NCBI GenBank assembly: GCA_905221605.1
Contig: CAJNDS010000327.1
Coordinates: 117,501-164,615 of the forward strand
Direction of reading: 5' to 3'
Source of the DNA: Symbiodinium natans
Lineage: Eukaryota; Sar; Dinophyceae; Suessiales; Symbiodiniaceae
DNA: 47,115 nucleotides
The notes under the pieces were generated by a model. That model did no database searches, was not told the origin of the DNA, and saw only the letters and a list, made by a program, of their open reading frames with translations. The first letter of the stretch is position 1; each line of letters starts with the position of its first letter. The position numbers were made by a program, and so were the translations under genes. Positions 28,636-37,278 of this stretch are shown one piece after another.

Positions 28636-29935
28636 AATCCAGGAGCACAAAAAAGATGAGCTTGTGGGACTCGTGGAGCAGGACGAGCAGTGTGACCCAA
28701 AGGTGAAGACAAAGGATGCGCCAGGAGCCGATGATACAGAGATGGTTTCTGAAGAGCGTGTAAAGAAAGCGCCCCGAGAGGGAGCCTTGGAGTCTCCTGG
28801 GCCACATTGCTATCAAGAGGGAGATGAGATCATGGGTCTAGTGCGCTGCATCAATGGGTATGGAGCCTTTTTGGACCATGGGGATATGAATGTATTGATT
28901 CCTGCAGAAGGGAACAATGCATATCAGTTCAAGTTTGGTGATACTGTCAATGGAACAGTGAAACGAGTGGAAGATGATGGTACCATAATCTTGGACACCT
29001 TTCTGGTTTTGGAAGAGGACGTGGAGGACTCTTCTTCGACGCTGCGGAAGTGGAAACCCAGCGGCTGGAGTACGTGGTGGACGGATTCATGGTATGCTGG
29101 TCAATGGTACCAAGATTCCAACGGTCAATGGGACTGGAAACAGGAGGAAGAGCAATCCGATGAAGAGCTTGTGGCACAGGAGTTGTCTTCTGAAGAACGA
29201 AAAGAAAGGCAACTTTATGGAGAAAAGATCTACAAAGCTCTTCTGGAGAATGGAAATGAAGAGGAAGCCTATGTTGGCAAAATTACTGGGATGCTGTTAG
29301 GTCGGCCGATGGAAGATTTACAGGAGTGTGTTGCGGATCAGGCATTCCTCAATGCGGAAGCTCGGCGCGCGTATGGCATCTTGCAAAATGATGGTTGGAA
29401 GCCTGATGGTACAGAAAGCACAGGCTTGGGGAAGTTAACCACTTTTTCCCGAACACAGTACCACAACGCGCTCTTCGAACTGGCACGTAGGAAAAGGAGA
29501 TTTTCTCGACCAGTTGTGGGTGATGCGGTGGCAACGGTGCTGAATCAAGGGGAAGATGAGTTTTGGAACGCGCTTTGGTTGGACACCAAGCTATTTTTGC
29601 AGGAGCTTGATGGTGCAGTGCAATCCATGAGCAAAAGGGAGAACAAGCCAATGGAAGCCTACATGGATCCTGACCAGTACAAAAAGGCTTACATGACACC
29701 AAAGACGGTGTTGTCACCTGGGTACAGCAAGCTGTGCAGGTTCTTCAATAAGGGAAGGTGTCGCAATGGCGATGGGTGTCCCTATGAGCATCGTCGGTAC
29801 GGTGAAGGTTGGCCAGAAGGGGGTCAACTGATCCAAAGAATAGCCAAGAAGCTGATGATGAGGACGGGAACATCGGTGACCCTCCCACAGAGGAAGGTAC
29901 AGTGGATGAGGCACAGCAGGAGCGGGAGGATTTAG
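28610..29935 (+). CDS. Retroelement ORF2: S1-type RNA-binding domain and CCCH finger
   Basis: A frame of 441 codons from ATG 28610, overlapping ORF1 by 26 bases in another frame. Residues about 68-131 look like an S1/OB-fold RNA-binding domain: GDEIMGLVRCINGYGAFLDH, then LIPAEG, then GDTVNGTVKRVEDDGTIIL. Next comes a Trp-rich stretch (WSTWWTDSWYAGQWYQDSNG, about residues 158-177), a helical part with YGILQNDGW and FELARRKRRF, and a CCCH zinc finger at C376, C384, C390, H394 (C-x7-C-x5-C-x3-H). These features point to RNA binding, as for a nucleocapsid. The true N-terminus may be ORF1 through the +1 site at 28630-28635. The last ~35 codons (after about 29825) are basic and unlike the rest, while the ORF3 frame there is acidic like other linkers. 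So the real protein may switch frame near the G-run at 29819-29823. Confidence 0.8.
   Translation: MRQSRGGPEIQEHKKDELVGLVEQDEQCDPKVKTKDAPGADDTEMVSEERVKKAPREGALESPGPHCYQEGDEIMGLVRCINGYGAFLDHGDMNVLIPAEGNNAYQFKFGDTVNGTVKRVEDDGTIILDTFLVLEEDVEDSSSTLRKWKPSGWSTWWTDSWYAGQWYQDSNGQWDWKQEEEQSDEELVAQELSSEERKERQLYGEKIYKALLENGNEEEAYVGKITGMLLGRPMEDLQECVADQAFLNAEARRAYGILQNDGWKPDGTESTGLGKLTTFSRTQYHNALFELARRKRRFSRPVVGDAVATVLNQGEDEFWNALWLDTKLFLQELDGAVQSMSKRENKPMEAYMDPDQYKKAYMTPKTVLSPGYSKLCRFFNKGRCRNGDGCPYEHRRYGEGWPEGGQLIQRIAKKLMMRTGTSVTLPQRKVQWMRHSRSGRI
28630..28636 (+). promoter_or_regulatory. Candidate +1 frameshift site TCC-TGA-A
   Basis: ORF1 reads ...AGG TCC TGA. Skipping the T at 28633 gives GAA ATC CAG GAG, the ORF2 frame. 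UCC-UGA is the heptad core used for +1 frameshifting in ornithine decarboxylase antizyme genes. A sequencing indel in the nearby GGGG (28623-28626) would look the same. Confidence 0.45.
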
Positions 29936-32900
29936 CCTTCCGGGCCAAGTACAATTTTGGCAAAGGTGCATCAAAGGGTGAGCCTACGTCGGGTGAGCCA
30001 AAAGGTCGTCTGTGTCTGTATTACAATCAAGGTGGTTGTAAATATGGGACTACATGCAGGTATCTTCACAACGATGACATAGCATTGGAAGGGACTTGGG
30101 AGCCCGGCAAAGCTTGGGACAATGCTTCCAGGAAGTCACTAAGGGACGCAGGGTTCCACCATTGCTGTTTCGATTATTACCTCAGAGGACGTTGCCGGAA
30201 AGGGTTAAATTTCTGCAAGTACTCCCATGACGAGATGTCAGAGGAGCGGCTGTCGCTCCTGAAACACTTGGTACAGGTGGCCAATCAGGTCCGGTTTGAA
30301 AAAGAGAGAGGATGGGAGCTTACGGATAGAAGCACTTTTCAGCCACCTGCGAGTGGGGGAGCTGAATCTTCCTCATCCTCGGCACCAAAAGCGCTGCAAA
30401 TGACCAATGTGTCACAAAAAGATGGTGAAAAAGGTATTCTGGATGAAGTAGAAGCTGATGAGCAAAAGAATTCGGTGGCTGCATCCACTAGTACTCAGCT
30501 TCACAATCCGGAGGAGCCGATTGAAAATTGGATGGCTCGCAACGCACACCTGTGGGTGTATACCCCTCATGTAAGTGAGGTGATGATTACGCTTGGTGTG
30601 ACCAATGTGTCGGACTTGCAAGAGTTCATCTTTGTGGAAGATTTGGTTGACAAAGGGATCAACAAAGTGACCGCATGCAAAATTCTGCAATTGGTGGGTG
30701 AGGTCCGATATCGACCGGGAGGACCGGAAAAGGCAGTTCCTTCTGATGCATCTGTACGGGTACAACAATCTTCTGGGAACAAAGGGACTGGAAGAGCGGC
30801 GGTGCGAACCCTCACTCAGGTGCGTGAAGCTGAAGACTCCGGTGCAAAAACTATGCCGAGAGGCTCCTATCGGGAGCTTTTTGATAAGGTCAGGTACCGT
30901 GATGGTTGGACGCTTGCGCAGAGGTCTCCGTTGTGCGTACAGAAGCTGCGGTTGGTGGGAGTTGGAATGCCGCCGGTGAATCCACCAACGAAAAAGTATC
31001 GGTCAAGATCAAACCCTGTAAGAAGGGGAAGGCCCTTGCTGGACAAAAAACAGGTGCGACAGGTGCCACGATCTCGGTCACAACGACGAGTGCAACTGGC
31101 GGAAGTGGTGGAAAAACCGAAGCCCCTGGAGCCGGTGAAACTTCGTGGTGGTTTGTCGTATCCATTCAGCAGAGCGTGGGCAGATGTGGTGGATGATGAT
31201 GACCAGGCGGAGGCTTTGGTCTCGTATGCCGCTTCCTCAAGCGATTCAAGCGAGGAGGAGACCAATGCGGTACAACGCCTGAAGGAACTCTTTTTGCAAG
31301 AAAGGGATTCGTGGAGAACTGCGAGTCGTGGCAATGTTCCACAAAGTGGTTCTTCAGGCTCCAATGATGGGCCGAAAAAATCGGTTCACCTTGGCGAAGG
31401 GCGCGACAAAGCGTCGCGGGGGGAGACCCGCCAAGAAGTGACTTCACAAGTTTTTTCGCTACCACAACCTTCTCGTCGAGCTGAACGGTCTCAAAAAAGA
31501 ACAAGGGATGGTTCAGTTATGGTTGGTTCGCTGGCGGTGGGCTCCACGGATGAGGTTTTACCTGGGCAAGGTGCTGCTGGACAGGTGAATGTCTCTGAAA
31601 GCGCTCAAGTTCTTCCTGGGCATGAAGTGGCTGGACAGGAGACGGCGCCGGAAGGAGCAGTACAGATTTCTGGCGAGGAGACCGACCAAAAAGAAGGAGA
31701 AGGCGGGAGCAATGATCTCCGTGGTAATGATGCGAAGATGTTGGATGGTGGTCCGGTGAGGAGTGACCTTCAGCAATTGCTGGTGAAAGGCCTTCTGACT
31801 CGAATTTATTGGAAGGTTGCAGTTGGCAAGTTGCCAATGGGGCAAAGAGATTGCCAAAAAGGGTCCAATAAGATGGATCGAAATTTGGTTATTAGCATGT
31901 CATCCGAGGGTGCAAGCGAACAGGATGAGAACCTGGCACTGGAGGACGATGCTGATCAGTCAATGGGAGACGGTGCAATGGTTATGGTGTATGATCCAGG
32001 AACGCTGATCCAGTCGCCAACAACTGATTGGGTTATGCGTCGCGGTCTGACCGATCGTACCGTCTGGCCAGCAATGGCGCACCTGGCACAGAGGATATGT
32101 GCTGAAATGGTTCAAGTGGATGAAATGAATGCCCAGCTAGGGACTGGAACACTCCTTTTTCAAAGGAGAGATCAAGGACATTATACTGACCTGCATCATT
32201 CGTTCCATGACAACCCGTGCTTGCCGGCGGTGGGGAATTACCCTCTTTCGGTGATGGGTACCTTGTTGTCTCCTGGTCTGGAAGGGGAATTCAAGAATAC
32301 GGACAAGTTTGGTACTGCTATGGAGGCAATTGCCTATGATTGGAGCCGCAGTCCAGGCATGGAAGTTCATATTGAACTTATGGCGAGGGTAGCCAAAATG
32401 GTTCACCCATTCCTGAATCTGGGAGCACAAGGGTCGGTGATGGTTTCAGAATTTCTCTGGCAGCGCGGGAGGGCTCGGTTGATGGAGTTTCTTCAAGCGG
32501 CGACTTGTGCGGACCAATTGGAGGCTCTCTGGAGAAGGATGGACGACGATGCGGATGAGGAGGTGGATCCTTCGACAGCGATGCTGGAAGTTCTTGGACT
32601 AGAGGATGCGGTGCTTGATCAAGGGAACAATGAATCCCTTATTCCCATTGAAGATGCTGGAGGTGAGACAAGCGGTGACACTGGAGGGAAGGGCAAAGCG
32701 CCAGAAGTTTCTCCGGAAGAGGAGAAATCCAGTGGGTCATCCAGACTGGCGGACACAAGGATTTTCTTGTGGTCAGTGTACTCCCGCGTGGCTTCGAATT
32801 TCTCTATGCAGGACCGCACTACTGGTAAGATCTTTGACAGCACCAAAGGATATCCTGGTGAAGGACCAAACAATGATGACAATCCTTCCTCTAAGGGGAA

Positions 32901-34653
32901 CTTTCCCTGGATTTCAGAAGACTACCTCGACGAAGTGGTGTCAAAAAAGATGGAAAGGTCTTCAGAGATGGATGGGTTTGTTCCGGGAAGTGAGGGATCA
33001 TTGGAAAAGGTAGAGGTGGAGAATGTTACTGCCTCTAAAATTCTTATGGCTCTTTGGAAGAAGGGACATAGAGTTGGGTTTAGAAGGTTGCGTCGTTTGA
33101 ATGCATCTGGATGCAAGGTTGGAGCAATGAAACGTCCAATCAAAAGGGTGCAGAAGATTGGCGCTAGGAAGGCCTTCATGAAGATGTTCAATGTTTTTGG
33201 ATCGTCTCAGCATGGCTCAGGAGTTGGCGGAAAACCGATCATGAAGGTGGTAGGACCAAGGCCAGGTTTTCCAGCTGTACTCCAAGCACCAAATACTGAT
33301 AGCACGTCGGGTGAAGGGAGCAGTCCCCAGGTACATGGCAATGTTCATGTAGAGCACAATCGCCCTATGGACCGGTATGAGGCAGAGCGCTTGGAGAAGA
33401 GGAAGAAGGGTTTCTGCTATTGGTTTGGCAAAGGGAAAGATCGCTGCAAATTCGGTGACGACTGCAAATTCATCCATTCCGAAGATGATGTGGTGCTACA
33501 TTCATATTGGTGCAAATACTATGTGGCAGGGAGAGAATGTTTCGCTGGAAAGGATTGTGGGTTCTCGCATGATGCAACTGGTGTGAGGTGCGTCCAGTTT
33601 GCTCGGTCTGGGAAGTGTCGATTTGGTGACAGGTGTGTCTTCGAGCATGGTGTTCCGTTGGAAAAACAGAGGCCAAGGTCTCCAAGGACGCCCCCAAGGG
33701 ATGGTCCAAGGAGAAAGTCTGGTGCAAATGGTGGAGAAAAGGAGATCCCTCCTGAACAGTTCGATGATGATGAGGAGGATTTTATGGTTTATGACGAAGA
33801 GACCAAGATGACGGAACTGTTGATGGAGGCGATTTCATTTCTCTCCGGTGGCAAGCCAGATTTGGCTCGAGCAGAGGCGGACCCATTGTTCAAACTCCTG
33901 AAGTTCACTGGAGATGCTGACCAAATGGATCAAGTATGGGTTTCGTGGACCACTGAAATGTTGTCCGTGCTGGAACTTCTCGAAGTAGTGAAGTCGTATG
34001 AGGTTTCGCTCGCGGAGGTGGAAGAATGGGTCAATGACCTGAGGATATGGTATGAGCGAGCCAATTTGGGAGAGGAAAAGGATCCCAAAAGAGGTAAAAA
34101 GAGATCCCTAGAAAGGGAGTCCAGCAAGGATATTCCTGCCGAAAAAGGAGTGGTTGAGACTTCGGAGACGGAGGTTGCCGTTGAAGAAGAGAAGAAAAAG
34201 GTAAAAAAGAAGAGGAAAGCTGCAGCTATCGAAGATCCTTACACTCTCATGGTTCCAAAGCCGAAGAAGATGCCGACGATCATTGAGAAGGGTGGATCAA
34301 CATCCAATGTGGTGGCTTCTGCAGTGGAAAAATCCTCGAAGACGCGCACAAAGTCAAATGTCGGTGGAAAGACAAAGAAGAAGGAGAAAAGTCAGAGTCC
34401 CAAAAAAGAAGAGGTGGTAATGGTGCAAGATCCTGAGGAAAAGGATCGTCCATCCGATGCGGAGGCACCAGGGTCTGCCAATGCGAATGAAGAGCTGGGT
34501 CAATCTTGCCAGGCGATTGAGGACGCAAAGAGAGAAGGATTGGTATCCTCAATTCAAAGGGGCGTACAGGATCCTGTTCTTACAGTTTCGGACCTGGAGT
34601 ATATTCTGCTGCAACTTCACCTCAAGATTGCCAACAATCGGAAAAAGAAGTGA
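29809..34653 (+). CDS. Retroelement ORF3: large protein with five CCCH zinc fingers
   Basis: An open frame of 1614 codons. It has no ATG before codon 143 (30235), so the first two zinc fingers can only be made by frameshifting from ORF2 or by non-ATG initiation. The CCCH fingers, with numbering from 29809, are C69-C77-C83-H87, C120-C129-C136-H140, and a C-terminal triplet at C1203-C1213-C1219-H1223, C1235-C1244-C1250-H1254, C1261-C1270-C1276-H1280. CCCH fingers of this spacing generally bind single-stranded RNA. Between them lie a helical block (about 245-300), an Arg/Ser basic region (about 395-430), long acidic disordered linkers, a globular-looking region at about 735-925 (TDWVMRRGLTDRTVWPAMAH onward, Trp- and Met-rich) and a basic helix (about 1080-1125). 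The tail is Lys-rich (KKKVKKKRKAAA), probably nuclear-localising. No protease, integrase, reverse transcriptase or RNase H motif is visible. Function unknown; gag-like packaging is inferred. Confidence 0.8.
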   Translation: MARRGSTDPKNSQEADDEDGNIGDPPTEEGTVDEAQQEREDLAFRAKYNFGKGASKGEPTSGEPKGRLCLYYNQGGCKYGTTCRYLHNDDIALEGTWEPGKAWDNASRKSLRDAGFHHCCFDYYLRGRCRKGLNFCKYSHDEMSEERLSLLKHLVQVANQVRFEKERGWELTDRSTFQPPASGGAESSSSSAPKALQMTNVSQKDGEKGILDEVEADEQKNSVAASTSTQLHNPEEPIENWMARNAHLWVYTPHVSEVMITLGVTNVSDLQEFIFVEDLVDKGINKVTACKILQLVGEVRYRPGGPEKAVPSDASVRVQQSSGNKGTGRAAVRTLTQVREAEDSGAKTMPRGSYRELFDKVRYRDGWTLAQRSPLCVQKLRLVGVGMPPVNPPTKKYRSRSNPVRRGRPLLDKKQVRQVPRSRSQRRVQLAEVVEKPKPLEPVKLRGGLSYPFSRAWADVVDDDDQAEALVSYAASSSDSSEEETNAVQRLKELFLQERDSWRTASRGNVPQSGSSGSNDGPKKSVHLGEGRDKASRGETRQEVTSQVFSLPQPSRRAERSQKRTRDGSVMVGSLAVGSTDEVLPGQGAAGQVNVSESAQVLPGHEVAGQETAPEGAVQISGEETDQKEGEGGSNDLRGNDAKMLDGGPVRSDLQQLLVKGLLTRIYWKVAVGKLPMGQRDCQKGSNKMDRNLVISMSSEGASEQDENLALEDDADQSMGDGAMVMVYDPGTLIQSPTTDWVMRRGLTDRTVWPAMAHLAQRICAEMVQVDEMNAQLGTGTLLFQRRDQGHYTDLHHSFHDNPCLPAVGNYPLSVMGTLLSPGLEGEFKNTDKFGTAMEAIAYDWSRSPGMEVHIELMARVAKMVHPFLNLGAQGSVMVSEFLWQRGRARLMEFLQAATCADQLEALWRRMDDDADEEVDPSTAMLEVLGLEDAVLDQGNNESLIPIEDAGGETSGDTGGKGKAPEVSPEEEKSSGSSRLADTRIFLWSVYSRVASNFSMQDRTTGKIFDSTKGYPGEGPNNDDNPSSKGNFPWISEDYLDEVVSKKMERSSEMDGFVPGSEGSLEKVEVENVTASKILMALWKKGHRVGFRRLRRLNASGCKVGAMKRPIKRVQKIGARKAFMKMFNVFGSSQHGSGVGGKPIMKVVGPRPGFPAVLQAPNTDSTSGEGSSPQVHGNVHVEHNRPMDRYEAERLEKRKKGFCYWFGKGKDRCKFGDDCKFIHSEDDVVLHSYWCKYYVAGRECFAGKDCGFSHDATGVRCVQFARSGKCRFGDRCVFEHGVPLEKQRPRSPRTPPRDGPRRKSGANGGEKEIPPEQFDDDEEDFMVYDEETKMTELLMEAISFLSGGKPDLARAEADPLFKLLKFTGDADQMDQVWVSWTTEMLSVLELLEVVKSYEVSLAEVEEWVNDLRIWYERANLGEEKDPKRGKKRSLERESSKDIPAEKGVVETSETEVAVEEEKKKVKKKRKAAAIEDPYTLMVPKPKKMPTIIEKGGSTSNVVASAVEKSSKTRTKSNVGGKTKKKEKSQSPKKEEVVMVQDPEEKDRPSDAEAPGSANANEELGQSCQAIEDAKREGLVSSIQRGVQDPVLTVSDLEYILLQLHLKIANNRKKK

Positions 34654-35010
34654 TTGGATGGTATGGATGAAGGGATGGTTTTTCTCTTTCTGGAGACAGG
34701 TGCGCTGGAACAGCCAATGTGCTGACAATGTGGTGGTTACTATTAAGGGTATGGAAATCCCTGATAGTAGGAGTCAGTAGCTTTTCGCGTAGCGAAGACC
34801 ACGGTTTGTGGTGAAGAAGGCCAAGGAGTCTTCAGTGATGAGAGGATCAAGGTGAAAAAAGATTCTCTATGGGTAGTAGGTTAGCCAATGTGCTATAATT
34901 CCGTCCTGGAAGACGTTAAACCACAATTTGCATTTCAAGCAGCTGGCTGCTGCCGTAATGGCAGTTTTTGGCCAAAAGATCTGCATCTCCAATGTGTCCT
35001 AGGAAATCCT
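34654..35010 (+). other. 3' untranslated region of the retroelement with hairpins
   Basis: A non-coding stretch between ORF3 and the purine tract. It has an inverted repeat ACTATTAAGGG / CCCTGATAGT (34739-34749 and 34759-34768), a small hairpin TTCGC-GTA-GCGAA (about 34784-34796), and two 8-bp palindromes TCCTAGGA at 34997-35004 and 35007-35014 separated by AA. The phrase CCAATGTGCT occurs twice (about 34714 and 34884). These may serve RNA packaging or 3' processing; nothing in the sequence proves it. Confidence 0.6.
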
Positions 35011-35023
35011 AGGACAGGGGGAG
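35011..35023 (+). promoter_or_regulatory. Polypurine tract
   Basis: AGGACAGGGGGAG, purine except one C, directly abuts the TG start of the 3' LTR. This is where plus-strand DNA synthesis is primed in LTR retroelements. Confidence 0.8.
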
Positions 35024-35310
35024 TGCGGAGCTGCAATTGGTATTGTAGAAAGGAGTTAGTGTTGGAAGTTGGAAGGGTTAATGAACCCGGTAATCGTATT
35101 TGGCTCAAGATGGGCTTGAACAGAAAGCCACAAGTTCAAAAAGAAGTGCCTGGGTTCTTAGGGTTTGGTAAGGGTGTGGATTCCTTCCCCCTTTCCTTCC
35201 CCCCTGGGTTGCTCTTATCCATGTTCTTGGTTGTTTCTTGGTTCGATCTGGGAAATATAAGTTCAGGGCGATTAGGGGAGTTGATTTCCTTCCTTGGTTG
35301 TCCCCCCGTA
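35024..35310 (+). repeat. 3' LTR (287 bp)
   Basis: Identical in length to the 5' LTR and different at two positions by eye. A 164-codon frame (34888-35382) running through it is the LTR counterpart of the leader ORF and is not called. Confidence 0.92.
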
Positions 35311-35315
35311 CCCGA
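35311..35315 (+). other. Target-site duplication, right (CCCGA)
   Basis: CCCGA follows the 3' LTR. Removing the element and one copy joins CCCCCTAAG-CCCGA-AACCCTCC, a degenerate CCCTAAA repeat, so the insertion went into telomere-like DNA. Confidence 0.85.
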
Positions 35316-35574
35316 AACCCTCCCAAATACTACTTTTCCTTACCCAAAAAAGCAAAGAAGCTCTCTCAAAAGGGCAATATAGGGATTCTAAAAAACCTTT
35401 CATGTTTAGACGGGGTTCTTAAGCACATAGTAGTTAAGCGTCTTAAATATGTTGCCAAGATTCCCCCCAAGCCCTATAGTGCCCTCATAGCGAAGACTAT
35501 TTTAAGTTTTTTTTTTTTTTGGGGGGGGGGGTCCGAAGCAAATAGTAGTCTAGGGTTGAGGAGAGTCTCCCTGA
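35316..35574. other. Unique A/T-rich flank, no gene
   Basis: Contains GGGGTTCTTAAGCACATAGTAG (about 35411-35432, similar to about 14879-14901) and a T13-G11 homopolymer junction near 35508-35531. No coding signal. Confidence 0.6.
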
Positions 35575-35803
35575 GTGTTGATCATGTCCCTTTCTTCATG
35601 GCCTGCGGCCCTTAGGGCAGACGCGCTTCCCAAGTTTAGGGTTTAGGGTTTTAGGGTTTAAGGGTTTAGGGTTTAGGGTTTAGGGTTTAGGGTTTAGGGT
35701 TTAGGGTTTAGGGCTAGTGTATCCTGCCAGCCCCGGGCGCCTGAGGTGGGCACATGGGTGTTTTGGTTGGTTCCTTTCCTTTAAGGGCGGGCGCTTCAAA
35801 CAG
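35575..35803 (+). repeat. Duplicated unit, copy 1, split by a telomere-like array
   Basis: GTGTTGATCATGTCC, GGCCCTTAGGGCAG, GTGTATCCTGCCAG and GGCGGGCGCTTCAAACA are shared with 36139-36289. Only this copy has an 80-bp TTTAGGG array (35634-35713) between GCGCTTCCCAA and CTAGTGTATCC. Copy 2 has TTCCCCGCTTTGGGGCTGG there. Confidence 0.85.
35634..35713 (+). repeat. TTTAGGG array inside a duplicated unit
   Basis: Eleven heptamers with TTTTAGGG and TTTAAGGG at the left edge. Confidence 0.95.
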
Positions 35804-36138
35804 GCTGAGAGCCTTGCTGTCCTTGCGCGCATGGGGTGGTGGGGGGCAGGGGGGTTGCTTCTTGTTGGTCCCTGCGGCGTAGAGCGCCTGCGCGCGCTCT
35901 CATGGTAGGGGGGGGATGTTTCTCTTCTGTGCACTGTGTCCACCCGTCATCTTGCTCACTTCTGCAGCTGTGCTCCACAGCCGAAAGTGGTTCGGGTGGG
36001 TGCCCACCTGGTCCAGTTGCCTAAAGTGGTTTGGGCACCTGTGCCTGGCTCTGGGGGTGTGAGGGCACAGTGGCCTCGCAGAATTGAGGGGGGACATGAA
36101 CGCTAGGTTTTTCTGCGCTTCGCGCTCAAAGTAGGGGG

Positions 36139-36289
36139 GTGTTGATCATGTCCTTTTGTTCATGGTCTGCGGCCCTTAGGGCAGGCGCGTTCCCCGCTTT
36201 GGGGCTGGTGTATCCTGCCAGTCCCGGGCGGCGGAGGTGGGCACACAGTGTTTGGTTGGTTCTTTTCCTCTAGGCGGGCACTTCAAACA
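36139..36289 (+). repeat. Duplicated unit, copy 2 (no array)
   Basis: The short counterpart of 35575-35803. The array site is only GCTTTGGGGCTG (36196-36207), itself one near-telomeric heptamer. Confidence 0.85.
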
Positions 36290-37075
36290 CCTGATGGGTT
36301 GAAAGTAGGAGGTATGGAGCGCATGAAATGCCCGTCTCAAGTCCCAAGCCTAAACACAACCCCAAAACCCTAAGCAACCCAAAGCCTAAACCCTGTGAGT
36401 CCTAAACCTTAAACCCCAAACCCTAAACCCTAACCCTAAACCCCAAACCCTAAACCCTAAACCCTCTGAGTCCTAAGCCCAAAACAGAAGTCTTCCCTAG
36501 GCATGGTTGCGTGGCGCGGCTGCCCTTTGCCGCTTTGCCTGCTTTGGGCATCTCTCTCCCACCTCGTTCTTCACCGCCTCCCTCCCTCCCTCCCTTGCGG
36601 AAGGTACCCTTAGGGTTTATAGGGTTTAGGGTTTTTTGAGGGAAGTTTCATAGGCCCTTTATTATGGTCCCCTACCTCCCTCCAGGGGTTCTGATGTTTG
36701 GCCCTTCTGTAGTAGAGGTTACATAAGGGGTATATAAGGGGTCCCCTTTTAACTATCCTTCGATGTTTAGGGTTTTGGGTTTCGCCCTATAGGGTTTTGG
36801 GTTTCGCCCTACAGCAGATGTTCGAGGCCTTTGGTCTTTGGGCTTTGGGGGTGCAGGGGGCAGCAACGCCCCCTCTAAGGGGCCGGGAAAGGGCGGAAAG
36901 GGCCTTCACAAGTTGGATCTAAGCTGGAGACGACACTTCTCAAGAAGGACCCCTAAATCCGGCAAAGTTGAGGGTTTACAGTTTGGGGTTTTCTCTGGGT
37001 TAGGCCAGGCACTGAAATCTGAAATCGTCATCATCGCGGCACCAGGCGTCAACTTTGGCCTGCAGCGAGTTCCTA
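36290..37075. other. Degenerate repeats and unique DNA, no gene
   Basis: Degenerate C-type array at about 36340-36480, a CCTCCCT run at about 36580-36595, and the doubled phrase TTTTGGGTTTCGCCCTA (about 36773-36812). The 81-codon frame at 36838-37083 has no recognisable domain. Confidence 0.6.
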
Positions 37076-37232
37076 AACCCTAAACCCTAAACCCTAAGCC
37101 CTAAGCCCTAAGCCCTAAACCCCAAACCCCAAACCCCAAACCCCAAACCCCAAACAGCACACCCCAAACCCCAAACCCCAAACCCCAAACCCCAAACCCC
37201 AAACCCCAAACCCCAAACCCCAAACCCCAAAG
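37076..37232 (-). repeat. CCCCAAA heptamer array
   Basis: A few CCCTAAA/CCCTAAG units, then about 17 CCCCAAA units, interrupted once by CAGCACA (about 37155-37161). The same variant dominates at 46013-46165. Confidence 0.95.
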
Positions 37233-37278
37233 TGTCACCTGGACAGCAGCGAACACGCCCGAGTGGGAGAGCTTCAAG

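Larger units (their letters stand above)
26481..35310 (+). mobile_element. Complete LTR retroelement of 8830 bp, apparently without pol
   Basis: Direct 287-bp LTRs (26481-26767 and 35024-35310) differ at two positions that I can see. The element is flanked by CCCGA duplications, has a primer-binding site directly after the left LTR and a purine tract directly before the right LTR, so it is structurally complete. The interior is nearly all coding on the plus strand: three large ORFs in overlapping frames with a WW domain, an S1-type domain and six CCCH zinc fingers. I found no DTG/DSG aspartic protease, integrase HHCC or D,D35E pattern, YVDD/YADD reverse transcriptase or RNase H. The primer site resembles copia and Ty5, which suggests mobilisation in trans by a copia-type partner; that is inference. 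Few LTR differences suggest a recent insertion. Confidence 0.9.

Noticed and set aside
29809-34653. Hidden reverse transcriptase or integrase in ORF3
   Set aside because: Reading the whole protein, I see no YVDD/YADD, no DTG/DSG protease motif and no zinc-binding HHCC; a profile or structure search could overturn this.
26481-35310. Ordinary host gene cluster of CCCH zinc-finger proteins
   Set aside because: The region is bounded exactly by near-identical direct repeats, target duplication, primer site and purine tract, so it is one mobile unit.
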